Positions 16,019 to 24,003 of a DNA stretch of 36,304 nucleotides are shown here, piece by piece. The DNA comes from LMUY01 sp964242925 (GTDB lineage Bacteria > Pseudomonadota > Alphaproteobacteria > Acetobacterales > Acetobacteraceae), in the NCBI GenBank assembly GCA_964242925.1, contig CAXTBW010000037.1, positions 1 through 36,304 on the forward strand. The letters run 5' to 3'. Numbering within the stretch: position 1 is the first letter of the stretch; every line of letters begins with the position of its first letter. The position numbers were made by a program, and so were the translations under genes. The notes under the pieces are model-generated. The model did no database searches. It had not been told where the DNA came from and saw nothing but the letters and a program-made list of their open reading frames with translations.

Positions 16019-16873
16019 TTAGCCCGGCGCAGGCTCGTGCTTCTGCCGCAGGTGCCATGCCTCCATCAGCTGCAGCACCGTCGCCGCCGTCTCCTCGATC
16101 GACCGCCGGGTTACGTCGATCACCGGCCAGCCGCGCCGGTTGCACATCCGCCGCGCCCAAAGCAACTCCTGCTTCACCGCATCGCCATCTATATACTCTG
16201 TGCTGTCCTGTCGCATCACGCCGCCATGCGCGATCATGCGCAGGCGGTGGCGGCGGATCTCGATCAGCGCCGGCGGGTCCAACGTCAGCCCCACCACCGG
16301 GCAGCGCGGCGTCTCCAGGCCCGGCGGGTCCGGCAGGCCGGGGACCAGCGGCACGTTGGCGGCCTTCACGCCGCGGTTCGCCAGGTAGAACGACGTCGGC
16401 GTCTTGGACGAACGCGACACGCCCACCAGGATCACGTCCGCCTCGGCGATGCCCGCCTGCGCCTGGCCGTCGTCATGCGCCAGCACGAAATGCATTGCGT
16501 CGATGCGGCGGAAGTAATCCGCGTCCAACACGTACTGCCGCCCGGGCCGCGCCGCCGCCGTCTCGCCGATCTCGGTCTGCAGCATGCCCAACACGGGGTC
16601 GAGCACGTTCACCACCGTCACCTGCAAGCGCTCGCACAACCGCGCGAGGTCGCCCCGCAAGCCCGTGTCCAGCAAGGTGGACAGCACCGGGCCAGGCTCC
16701 GCCTCGATGCCCTCCAGGACTCGGTGCAGCTGGAACCGCGTCCGCACCAGGCTCCAACGATGGTACACGATCGACACGTGCTCGAACTGCGACACCGTGG
16801 CGCGCGCGATCGAGTTCAGCGTCTCGCCGGTCGCGTCGGACACCAAATGAAGGTTCAGTCGCGGGCTGGGCAT
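16019..16873 (-). CDS. ppsR: PpsR-type regulatory kinase/pyrophosphorylase (DUF299)
   Basis: Bifunctional ADP-dependent kinase / phosphate-dependent pyrophosphorylase that switches phosphoenolpyruvate synthase or pyruvate phosphate dikinase off and on. It has 284 aa, near the family norm. It opens with the family signature LNLHLVSDATGETLNSIARA (residues 7-26), has the P-loop-like GVSRSSKT (151-158) and ANRGVKAANVPLVPG, and ends WPVIDVTRRSIEETAATVL. The frame is open to 16921, but ATG 16873 gives the family N-terminus; the extra residues would come from origin-region repeats. Its position, divergent from hemE, is the RP001-hemE arrangement that flanks oriC in Caulobacter and Rickettsia. Confidence 0.93.
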   Translation of the reverse strand: MPSPRLNLHLVSDATGETLNSIARATVSQFEHVSIVYHRWSLVRTRFQLHRVLEGIEAEPGPVLSTLLDTGLRGDLARLCERLQVTVVNVLDPVLGMLQTEIGETAAARPGRQYVLDADYFRRIDAMHFVLAHDDGQAQAGIAEADVILVGVSRSSKTPTSFYLANRGVKAANVPLVPGLPDPPGLETPRCPVVGLTLDPPALIEIRRHRLRMIAHGGVMRQDSTEYIDGDAVKQELLWARRMCNRRGWPVIDVTRRSIEETAATVLQLMEAWHLRQKHEPAPG

Positions 16874-17162
16874 AAATGCGAGGATAACGGGGATAACACG
16901 TTCCGCCAGGGGTGATCGCAAGCGGGCGACGGCAGAGCGGGGATAACCGGGTCGCCGGCCTGCTCGGGGCGCCGTTATCCAGTGGCCAAGCCACCGACCG
17001 GGGACAACCCGTCAGGCGCTTGTGCGGTCAGATGCTTGGCGGCCGAGCCTGCTGTGGATGGAACGCCTTCCAGCCCAAGGGCGAGCGGTGTACCCGCTTA
17101 TCCACAGGCTCAACTATCCTCCACATCTTTCCTAAGATTCTTTCTAGCTTATAGATGGTGGT
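16874..17162. other. Probable chromosomal replication origin (oriC) between ppsR and hemE
   Basis: The 289-base non-coding region holds a perfect DnaA box, TTATCCACA, at 17098-17106. Four further TTATCC cores occur: on the minus strand at 16882-16887, 16891-16896 and 16941-16946 (GGATAA as written), and on the plus strand at 16975-16980. TGTGGATGG at 17053-17061 differs from a reverse box at two positions. Next to the perfect box, 17107-17160 is a relatively AT-rich, pyrimidine-rich tract (for example CTAAGATTCTTTCTAGCTTA) in otherwise very GC-rich DNA, a candidate unwinding element. In Caulobacter and Rickettsia the origin lies between these same two genes. I saw no TTAA-N7-TTAA CtrA site. 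Origin function is inference from synteny plus boxes. Confidence 0.75.
17098..17106 (+). promoter_or_regulatory. DnaA box, perfect match
   Basis: TTATCCACA matches the DnaA consensus TTATNCACA exactly. It lies on the plus strand immediately before the AT-rich tract that leads into hemE, the expected order of a DnaA box beside an unwinding element. The site also falls where a hemE promoter would be expected, so DnaA could affect hemE transcription. Confidence 0.8.
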
Positions 17163-18188
17163 GTGATCTCTCCCCTGCTCCGAGTGCTGGCCGGCGAAGC
17201 GGTCTGGCCGCCGCCAGTTTGGCTGATGCGCCAGGCCGGCCGCTACCTGCCCGAATACCGCCAAGTGCGGAACCAAGCGGGCGGGTTCATCGACCTGTGC
17301 CTCAACCCTGCGCTGGCCGCAGAGGTGACGCTGCAGCCGATCCGCCGCTACGGGTTCGACGCCGCCATCCTATTCAGCGACATCCTGATGCTGCCGATGG
17401 CGCTCGGCCAGGACCTGCGGTTCGCCGAGGGCGAAGGCCCGTTGCTGGCGCCGATCCGCGACACCGCCGGCCTGGCGCGGCTGGACCCGGGCCGGGTGGA
17501 GCGCGTCACCGCGCCCATCCTGGAGGCCGTCGCCCGCATCCGCGCCGCGTTGCCGAGCGAGGTGGCGCTCATCGGATTCGCCGGCAGCCCTTGGACGGTG
17601 GCCTGCTACATGGTCGAGGGCCACGGCTCGAAGGACTTCGCCGCCGTCCGCAACCTCGCCTACCGCGACCCGCCGCTGTTCGCCGAGTTGATGGACATGC
17701 TGGTCGAGCAGACCGCCGCCACCCTGCTGCGCCAGGTGCGCGCCGGGGCGGACGTCGTCATGCTGTTCGATTCCTGGGCAGGGGTGCTGCCCGCCGCGCA
17801 GTTCCGCCGCTTCGTCATCGAGCCGACCCGGCGCATCGTGGCGCTGCTGCGGGCGGAGCACCCAGCCCTCCCGATCATCGGCTTCCCCCGCCTGTGCGGC
17901 AGCCTGCTCGCCGAATACGCGCTGGAAACCGGCGTGCAAGCCGTCGGCATCGACACCTCCGCCGACCCGGCCATCGCCTCCGCCGCCGTGCCGAACACCG
18001 TCGCCGTGCAGGGCAACCTCGACCCGCTGGCCCTGGTCGCTGGCGGCCGGGCGATGGACGACGGCGTGCGCACGGTGCTGTCGGCCTGGGCCGGCCGCCC
18101 CGCCATCTTCAACCTCGGCCACGGCATCGTCCCCGAGACGCCGCCCGACCACGTCGCCGCCCTGGTCGCGAGCGTGCGCCGTGCTTGA
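17163..18188 (+). CDS. hemE: Uroporphyrinogen decarboxylase
   Basis: Cytosolic heme-pathway enzyme that removes four carboxyl groups from uroporphyrinogen III to give coproporphyrinogen III. It has 341 aa, the normal length. Landmarks: PPVWLMRQAGRYLPEYR (about residues 17-33, the substrate-binding signature), AAILFSDILMLPMALGQDL (with the conserved aspartate), IGFAGSPWTVACYMVEG, LFDSWAGVLP, VQGNLDPLAL and FNLGHGIVPETPPDHV. Start is GTG 17163: an ATG at 17155 in another frame makes only ATG GTG GTG TGA. There is no clear ribosome site. It is the first gene beside the probable origin and begins a ten-gene run. Confidence 0.96.
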   Translation: MISPLLRVLAGEAVWPPPVWLMRQAGRYLPEYRQVRNQAGGFIDLCLNPALAAEVTLQPIRRYGFDAAILFSDILMLPMALGQDLRFAEGEGPLLAPIRDTAGLARLDPGRVERVTAPILEAVARIRAALPSEVALIGFAGSPWTVACYMVEGHGSKDFAAVRNLAYRDPPLFAELMDMLVEQTAATLLRQVRAGADVVMLFDSWAGVLPAAQFRRFVIEPTRRIVALLRAEHPALPIIGFPRLCGSLLAEYALETGVQAVGIDTSADPAIASAAVPNTVAVQGNLDPLALVAGGRAMDDGVRTVLSAWAGRPAIFNLGHGIVPETPPDHVAALVASVRRA

Positions 18189-18219
18189 CGCTGCCGCCCC
18201 CCTGGCCATCTCGACCGCC

Positions 18220-19302
18220 ATGCAACACAAGCGCCTGGCCGTCGTCCTGTTCAACCTCGGCGGCCCGGACAAGCCGGCTGCCGTGCGCCCGTTTCTCGTC
18301 AATCTGTTCAAGGACCCGGCGATCCTGCGGGTGCCGTTCTTCGTCCGGCCGCTGCTCGCCCGCATCATCGCCTACGCGCGCACCAAGCCGGCCACCGCCA
18401 ACTACATGATCCTCGGCGGCGGGTCCCCCTTGCTCGGCCTGACGATCGAGCAGGCCGACGCGCTGACCGCGACCCTGCAGGACACGCTGCCGGAGTGCGA
18501 GACGCGCTGCTTCGTGGCCATGCGCTACTGGCATCCGTTCAGCGACGAGGTGGCGACCGCCGTGCGCGACTGGGCGCCCGATGAGGTCGTGCTGGTCCCG
18601 CTGTACCCGCAATATTCCACCACCACGACCGGCTCGTCGCTCACCGCCTGGCGGGAGGCGGCGGCGCAAGCGGGTCTGGTGGCGCCCGTGACGACGCTGT
18701 GCTGCTACCACGCCGACCCGGCCTACGTCGCCGCCACCGCCGCCGGGGTGCGCCGCGCCTACGACGCCGCGCTCGAGAAACTGGCGGGCGCCGCGCCGCT
18801 GCGGGTGTTGTTTTCGGCGCACGGGCTGCCGGAGACGATCGTCAAGAAGGGCGACCCCTATCAGTTCCAGGTGGAGCGCACCGTCGCCGCCACCGTGCGC
18901 GCGCTGGCGATCCCGGGCCTGGACTGGTCGGTCTGCTACCAGTCCCGCGCCACCCCGCAGAAATGGCTCGACCCGAGCACCGAGCACGCGATCGACCAAG
19001 CCGCCGAGGACAAGGTGGCCGTCCTGGTGGTCCCGATCGCCTTCGTGTCCGAGCACTCCGAGACGCTGGTGGAGCTGGACGTGGAGTACCGCGACCTGGC
19101 GCTCGAGAAGGGCGTCCCCGGCTATTTCCGCGCCCCTGCGCAGAACGCGGACCCGGCGTTCATCGAGAGCCTGGCCAGCCTGGTGCGCGCCAGCCGCGGC
19201 CGCGGTCCGGGTTTGTGCAGCTGGGCGGGTGGACGCACCTGCCCGTCCCCGCACAGCGACTGCCCGCACGCCCGCGCCGGCCAATCCGCGCCGGCCGCAT
19301 GA
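18220..19302 (+). CDS. hemH: Ferrochelatase with C-terminal cysteine extension
   Basis: Inserts Fe(II) into protoporphyrin IX, the last step of protoheme synthesis. From ATG 18220 it has 360 aa and starts MQHKRLAVVLFNLGGPD, the family N-terminus; GTG 18181 in frame would add 13 residues and overlap hemE by 8 bases. Catalytic residues are visible: His201 in FSAHGLPE and Glu281 in SEHSETLVELD. Also seen are GGGSPLLGLT, LYPQYSTTTTGSS and CYQSRATPQKWL. After the normal end there is a tail of about 30 residues with Cys333, Cys341 and Cys348 (C-x7-C-x6-C). Some alphaproteobacterial ferrochelatases hold a [2Fe-2S] cluster through C-terminal cysteines; whether this tail does is unproven. Confidence 0.93.
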   Translation: MQHKRLAVVLFNLGGPDKPAAVRPFLVNLFKDPAILRVPFFVRPLLARIIAYARTKPATANYMILGGGSPLLGLTIEQADALTATLQDTLPECETRCFVAMRYWHPFSDEVATAVRDWAPDEVVLVPLYPQYSTTTTGSSLTAWREAAAQAGLVAPVTTLCCYHADPAYVAATAAGVRRAYDAALEKLAGAAPLRVLFSAHGLPETIVKKGDPYQFQVERTVAATVRALAIPGLDWSVCYQSRATPQKWLDPSTEHAIDQAAEDKVAVLVVPIAFVSEHSETLVELDVEYRDLALEKGVPGYFRAPAQNADPAFIESLASLVRASRGRGPGLCSWAGGRTCPSPHSDCPHARAGQSAPAA

Positions 19303-19973
19303 CCAAACTGCCGCTCCGCTTGGTGATATTCGACTGCGACGGGGTGCTGGTCGACAGCGAGGGCCCGTCCAACCGAGTGGTGGCGGAGGCCGTCACCGAG
19401 TTGGGCTGGCCGATGACCACCGCGCAGAGCTGCCAGCGGTTCATCGGCTACCGCCTCGGGGACATCGCCGAGGCGGTCGAGACGCATCTCGGCCGGCCGT
19501 TGCCGCGGGGTTGGGTGGACGTGCTGCGCAGCCGGATGATCGCCGTGCTGTCGTCGGAGCTGGAGGCGATGCCCGGCGCGCACGATGCGCTGGCCGCCGT
19601 CACCGCGCTCGGCCTGTCCTACCGCGTGGCGTCCAACTCGTCGCACGAGGAGATGGCGGCCAAGTTCGACCGCACGGCGATGACCGCGCTGGTCGCGGGA
19701 CGGCTGCACAGCGCGCGCGACGTGGCCCGCGGCAAGCCTGCACCCGACGTGTTCCTGCACGCCGCCGCGGCTGCCGGCGTCCCGCCGGACGCGTGCATCG
19801 TGATCGAGGACAGCGTCCCCGGCGCCCGCGCGGCCCGCGCCGCCGGCATGGCCTGCATCGGACTGGCGCCGCATGGCGACGACCCGGCGCTGCGCGAGGC
19901 CGGCGCCATCCTGATACGGGACTTCGCCGAACTGCCCGCCATCTTGCGCATCGCCATGCGGATTGCTGCATGA
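19299..19973 (+). CDS. HAD-superfamily hydrolase (phosphoglycolate phosphatase / beta-phosphoglucomutase-like)
   Basis: Cytosolic HAD subfamily IA phosphatase or phosphomutase, 224 aa. Motif I FDCDGVLVDSE gives nucleophile Asp12 and acid/base Asp14. Motif II is ASNSS, motif III lysine lies in RGKPAPDVFLHAA, and motif IV is VIEDSVPGARAARAAGM. A helical cap is inserted after motif I (about residues 20-85). It overlaps hemH by ATGA and is followed after 10 bases by the aldo/keto reductase. The subfamily is clear; the substrate is not, and nothing links it directly to heme synthesis beyond position. Confidence 0.93.
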   Translation: MTKLPLRLVIFDCDGVLVDSEGPSNRVVAEAVTELGWPMTTAQSCQRFIGYRLGDIAEAVETHLGRPLPRGWVDVLRSRMIAVLSSELEAMPGAHDALAAVTALGLSYRVASNSSHEEMAAKFDRTAMTALVAGRLHSARDVARGKPAPDVFLHAAAAAGVPPDACIVIEDSVPGARAARAAGMACIGLAPHGDDPALREAGAILIRDFAELPAILRIAMRIAA

Positions 19974-19983
19974 GGCCGGGCGC

Positions 19984-20805
19984 ATGAGGACGGTCGCGCT
20001 GCCCGACGGCGCCGCCGTGCCCGTCATCGGCCAGGGCACGTGGCGCATGGGCGAGGGCCGCAACCCGCCAGCCGCCGAGGGCGATGCGCTGCGCCTGGGG
20101 CTGGACCTCGGCATGACGCTGATCGACACCGCCGAGATGTACGGCGATGGCGGGTCGGAGCGCGTTGTCGGGCAGGCGATCGCAGGGCGCCGCGACGAGG
20201 CGTTCCTGGTCAGCAAGGTCTATCCGCAGAACGCCAATCGCCGCGCCATGGCGCGGAGCTGCGAGGCCAGCCTGAAACGGCTCGGCGTCGACCGGCTGGA
20301 CCTCTACCTCCTGCACTGGCGCGGCGGCACGCCGTTGGCGGAAACCGTCGAGGCGTTCGAGCGCCTGCGCGACGCCGGCAAGATCGCGCGGTGGGGCGTG
20401 TCGAACCTGGACCTGGACGATCTGGCGGAACTGGGGCCGGGCGCCGCCACCGACCAGGTGCTCTACAACCCGCAGAGCCGCGGCATCGAATTCGACCTGC
20501 TGCCATGGTGCGCGGCGAACCATCTGCCCGTGATGGCCTACTCCCCGGTGGGCCAGGGCGGCGCGTTGCTCGATCACCCGGCGCTGGCCGCCATCGCCGC
20601 GCGGCACGGCGCGACCCCGGCGCAGGTCGCCATCGCGTGGTCGATCCGGTTGCCCGGGATCATCAGCATCCCAAAAGCGGCGGACCCGGCGCATGTCCGC
20701 GATAATGCGGCCGCCGCGGCGCTCGCGCTGGGCCCGGACGACCTCGCTGAACTCGACGCGGCGTTCCCGCCACCGCGGCGTCGCCAATCGCTCGAGATGC
20801 TGTGA
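19984..20805 (+). CDS. Aldo/keto reductase
   Basis: NAD(P)H-dependent aldo/keto reductase with a (beta/alpha)8 barrel, 273 aa. All four catalytic residues are visible: Asp48 and Tyr53 in IDTAEMYGDG, Lys78 in LVSKVYP, His111 in LYLLHWRGG. Other landmarks are GQGTWRMGEG, RWGVSNLDLDDL, LPVMAYSPVGQGG, and IISIPKAADPAHVRDN in the cofactor region. ATG 19984 is chosen over the in-frame ATG 19963 because the latter would overlap the HAD gene and adds only MLHEAGR. Its stop shares a base with the ATG of the first membrane subunit downstream. Substrate unknown. Confidence 0.94.
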   Translation: MRTVALPDGAAVPVIGQGTWRMGEGRNPPAAEGDALRLGLDLGMTLIDTAEMYGDGGSERVVGQAIAGRRDEAFLVSKVYPQNANRRAMARSCEASLKRLGVDRLDLYLLHWRGGTPLAETVEAFERLRDAGKIARWGVSNLDLDDLAELGPGAATDQVLYNPQSRGIEFDLLPWCAANHLPVMAYSPVGQGGALLDHPALAAIAARHGATPAQVAIAWSIRLPGIISIPKAADPAHVRDNAAAAALALGPDDLAELDAAFPPPRRRQSLEML

Positions 20806-22571
20806 TGGTCGCCGCGATCGGCCTGCCCGCGTTGGGCGGCGTGATCGCGGTGCTTTTCCTCCTGGCCATTGCCGCCAAGCTGCTGCCGCCGCACGCCTTG
20901 GCGCCCGCCACGGCCGCTTTGTGCGCTCTGGCCACGCTGTTGGCGGCCCTTACCCTGCTGTCGGGCGACCGGGCGCTCGTAGCGCACGGTTTGCTGGCGA
21001 TCGACGGTTTGGGGGCGTGGTTCGCGTTGGCGCCGGCCATCGCGGGGCTTGCCGCCGCCGGCATGGCGATCGGCGGCCGCGCCCCGCCCTGGCTGCCGGC
21101 GACGGTCGCGGCGGGGCTGCTCGTCACCGTGGCGGGGACCGCGACCATGACAGTGCTGGCCGTGGCGCTCTACGCGGCAGGCGCCCAGGATGGCCCACTG
21201 CGCGGCCGCGCCATCGCGGTGGCCGGGGTGTTCCTGCTGGCCGCGGCGCTCGCGGTGCTGGCGATCGGCGGAACCGCGTTCGCAGCCATGCGCGCCGTCC
21301 CGTTGGAGGGCTGGCGCATGGCGCCGGTGCTGCTGGCCGCGACGGCCGGGGCGGTGTGCCTTTGGTCCGCGCGGCAGGATTTCCCCGCGACACCGGCGAT
21401 CGGACTCTATCTGCTTGCGCGCGCGCTGCTGGATTTGTGCGGCCCGGCGACGCCTGAGTGGTGGGGCGTGCCGCTGCTGCTTGCGGGTGGCGCGCTGGCG
21501 GGCATCGGCGCGATCCGGGCCACGCGCGGCGCGTCGTTCGGCGGCGTGCTGGCCGCGCAGTCGCTGCAGCACGCGGGCTGGATGTGCGCCGGGCTGGGCG
21601 TCGCCGCGGTCGCGCGCGCCGCCGACCTGCTGCCGCTGGCGGCTTTGGCGGCGGGTGGCGCGCTGCTGCATGCGCTGGGCTTCACGCTGGTCGCCAGCCT
21701 CGCCGCTATGTCGGCCGCGGCGGCGGAACAGGCGGGGGGCAGCCGGGCCTTGGACCGTCTTGGCGGCCTGGCGCGACGCATGCGGGCGACCGGCATCGCC
21801 ATGCTGGTGGCGGGGCTGGGCCTGGGGCTGCTGCCGCCGGGCGTGGGGTTCGCCAGCGCCTGGATGGTGCTGCAGGCGCTGTTCGCGGCGCCGCGGATCG
21901 GCGGCCTGCCGATGCAGTTGCTGCTCACCGCGACGGTCCTGGCGCTGGCTGCGTCGGCTGGGCTGGGCGCAGCGGCGCTGGCGCGGATGGCGGGCGTGGC
22001 GTTCCTGGGCCGCCCCCGCACGCCGCGCGCGAGCGCCGCGGAGGATGCCGGCCGGGCGCAGCGCATCGCAATGCTTGGCCTTGCCGTGGTGTGCGGGGCC
22101 GCCGGGTTGTTCCCCGGCCTGCTGCTGCAATTGGCTGGCCCGGCGCTGCGCGTGGTCAGCGGCGCCGGGCCGGACGGGCAGGGCGGTTGGGCCGGCTTGC
22201 AGCCCCAGCCCGAGGCCGCCGGCTACGGCCCGCTGCCGCTCGCGTTGCTCGTCCTGGCGCTGCTCATCGGTTTGGCGCTGCTCGTCCGGACGGGACGGCT
22301 GCGCTCCGCCGTGGCCGTGCCCCCCTGGGAGGATGGGTTCGCCGCCCCGCCGGCGTGGATGCCGTTCGGCGACCCCGTCACCCAGGCCGATCTGCGCAGC
22401 CTGGCGCCGGGATGGACCATGCCGCCGCGGCTGCGGTTGAACCTGCTGCCGCTTGTGCGTCTAAAGCTCGATGTGAGTTGGCCGCCGTTGCAGCCCGGTT
22501 ACGCCGCCGCGGCGATCCTGGCCGCCGTCGTGCTGCTGCTGGTCGCCGTGGCGATCGGCACGCCGGGATGA
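20805..22571 (+). CDS. Hyf/Ehr-complex membrane subunit, HyfB (NuoL)-like, lacking channel lysines
   Basis: Polytopic inner-membrane protein, 588 aa, related to the HyfB/HycC antiporter-like subunit of group 4 hydrogenases. Recognisable stretches are SLQHAGWMCAGLG, LLHALGFTLVASL, DRLGGLARRM and LGLLPPGVGFASAWMVLQ. The C-terminal soluble segment (VPPWEDGF, MPFGDPVTQADL) is also HyfB-like. In HyfB/NuoL the HALFKGLLF helix carries a proton-channel lysine; here the segment is HALGFTLVA. In the whole protein I count only two lysines, near residue 25 and near the C-terminus, so both usual mid-membrane lysines are absent. The frame can begin at GTG 20802 or ATG 20805; ATG is taken. Confidence 0.85.
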   Translation: MVAAIGLPALGGVIAVLFLLAIAAKLLPPHALAPATAALCALATLLAALTLLSGDRALVAHGLLAIDGLGAWFALAPAIAGLAAAGMAIGGRAPPWLPATVAAGLLVTVAGTATMTVLAVALYAAGAQDGPLRGRAIAVAGVFLLAAALAVLAIGGTAFAAMRAVPLEGWRMAPVLLAATAGAVCLWSARQDFPATPAIGLYLLARALLDLCGPATPEWWGVPLLLAGGALAGIGAIRATRGASFGGVLAAQSLQHAGWMCAGLGVAAVARAADLLPLAALAAGGALLHALGFTLVASLAAMSAAAAEQAGGSRALDRLGGLARRMRATGIAMLVAGLGLGLLPPGVGFASAWMVLQALFAAPRIGGLPMQLLLTATVLALAASAGLGAAALARMAGVAFLGRPRTPRASAAEDAGRAQRIAMLGLAVVCGAAGLFPGLLLQLAGPALRVVSGAGPDGQGGWAGLQPQPEAAGYGPLPLALLVLALLIGLALLVRTGRLRSAVAVPPWEDGFAAPPAWMPFGDPVTQADLRSLAPGWTMPPRLRLNLLPLVRLKLDVSWPPLQPGYAAAAILAAVVLLLVAVAIGTPG

Positions 22572-23455
22572 GCATTCTTGCCTTGCTGCTCCACGCGGCG
22601 CTCATGGCTGGCGCGGCGGTCGCATTGGCGTGCCTGCTGCCTTGGGCGGCCGCCCTGGCCGCCGGCCGGACCGGGCCGCAATTGTGGCAGCCCCTGCACG
22701 ATGCGAGGCGGCTGTTGCGCAAACGGCCGGTCGTGACGGAGGCGGCCGGGCCGCTGCTGTTGGCCGCGCCGCCGCTGTGCCTGGCCGTGACCGCGGTGGC
22801 CGCGCTGCTCACGCCCAGCTTCACGCTCGGCATGGCGAGCGCGCCGCTCTCCGACCTGGTCGTGGTGGCCGGGCTGCTCGGCCTGTGCCGCGTCGCGTCC
22901 GCCCTGGCTGCGCTGGATGCCGGCGCGGCTCCGCCCGGATTGGCCGCGGCGAACAGTTTGCGGCTGGCGGCGCTGGCCTGTCCCGCGCTGGTGTTGGCCT
23001 TGTTCGCGGTCGCCTCCATCACCGGCACGACCAACCTGGACGCCGTCCTGACCGGTCCGCGCGAGGTCCCGGCCCTGCCGCTGCTGTTGGCCGGCTGCGG
23101 GGTTGCCGCGGTCGCCGTGGCCCTGGCCGGCGAGGACGAGGCGCTGATCTCCGAGCTGTCCGGCTGGCGGGTCGTCGTCGCCCGGGCTGCGACCGCGCTG
23201 CGGCGGGTGGTGTGGCTGACCTTGGCGGCGGACCTCCTGCTGCCCGCCGGCCTTGCCGCTGCCGGCGCCGGCGTGTTGGCGTGGTTCGCTGGGATGATCG
23301 CCTGGGCGTTGAAGATCGCGGTCCTGGGCGCCGGCGGAGCGGTCGCAGCGGCCTGGTTGCGCGACGCGGGCGCCGCGCCTCGCGTGCTGGGGGCGGCGCT
23401 GCTGCTGGCGTTGCTGGCGGTGCTGTTCCTGTTCGCCGGGCAGACCCTGGCATGA
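22568..23455 (+). CDS. Hyf/Ehr-complex membrane subunit, HyfC/HycD (NuoH)-like
   Basis: Polytopic inner-membrane protein, 295 aa, related to HyfC/HycD/NuoH, the subunit that anchors the peripheral arm. Family landmarks are GRTGPQLWQPLHDARRLLRK near residues 34-53, RVASALAALDAGAAPPGLAA, and EDEALISELSGWRVVVA, the last aligning by eye with the HEAMVLEYSG loop. In HyfC the second landmark usually reads DAGSAFGGMGASREM; here the SRE part is replaced (AANSLRL), so the conserved glutamate is missing by eye. The THLELTM segment before the loop also appears shortened. ATG 22568 overlaps the previous stop by 4 bases; the open frame further upstream is shadow of the preceding gene. Confidence 0.85.
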   Translation: MSILALLLHAALMAGAAVALACLLPWAAALAAGRTGPQLWQPLHDARRLLRKRPVVTEAAGPLLLAAPPLCLAVTAVAALLTPSFTLGMASAPLSDLVVVAGLLGLCRVASALAALDAGAAPPGLAAANSLRLAALACPALVLALFAVASITGTTNLDAVLTGPREVPALPLLLAGCGVAAVAVALAGEDEALISELSGWRVVVARAATALRRVVWLTLAADLLLPAGLAAAGAGVLAWFAGMIAWALKIAVLGAGGAVAAAWLRDAGAAPRVLGAALLLALLAVLFLFAGQTLA

Positions 23456-24003
23456 CGGCGTTGCCGGAGACTGGACGGGTGTTCGGCGCGATTGCGCTGC
23501 TGCTGGCGTTCGGGTTGCTGGCTGGAGGTCGTCTGCGGGCGCCGCTGTATGCCGCCCAATGCGGCGTGGTGGCGCTTGCGGCGCTGTGGCAGGCGATCCA
23601 ATCGCCCGCTGCCGCCGCGCCGGGGCTGATGGCCGTTGCGGTCGTGCTGACGGCCCAGGCAGCCTGGTTGCTGCCGGCGCTGCGCCGCGCCGCCCAGGGT
23701 CCGGTCAGCGCGCCCGCGCCGACACTGGGAGTGGCCCTGTTGCTCGTCGTGGTCGCCACGGCTACCGCGCCGCCGGGCGTCACGGCCGCGCTGTCCATCG
23801 TGCTGATTGGTCTGCTCGGCGCAGCGGCCACGCCGGGTCCGTTCGGCGCGTTGTGCCTGCTGAACGGGGCGGCCCTGGCGTTGCTCGCGGCGCCCGGCCT
23901 GCCGTCGCGGCCGTTCCTGGCCCTGGCCCTGGCCGGTCTCGCAGTGCTGCTCGCCGATGACGGCGCGACCTGGCTCCGGCTGCGGCCCCGGCTGTCGCTA
24001 TGA
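23452..24003 (+). CDS. Hyf/Ehr-complex membrane subunit, HyfE (NuoK)-like
   Basis: Small polytopic membrane protein, 183 aa, somewhat shorter than typical HyfE (about 215). The later half, ALSIVLIGLLGAA then GALCLLNGAALALLAAPGLP, aligns by eye with the HyfE region that normally reads LLLENGVFLLGL. The glutamate is replaced (LCLLNG). The following VELGVLLDVLVG-type helix is FLALALAGLAVLL, without its acidic residues. The only glutamate in the protein is at position 6. It overlaps both neighbours by 4 bases. Assignment rests on position and short similarity, so it is less certain than the flanking genes. Confidence 0.75.
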   Translation: MTALPETGRVFGAIALLLAFGLLAGGRLRAPLYAAQCGVVALAALWQAIQSPAAAAPGLMAVAVVLTAQAAWLLPALRRAAQGPVSAPAPTLGVALLLVVVATATAPPGVTAALSIVLIGLLGAAATPGPFGALCLLNGAALALLAAPGLPSRPFLALALAGLAVLLADDGATWLRLRPRLSL

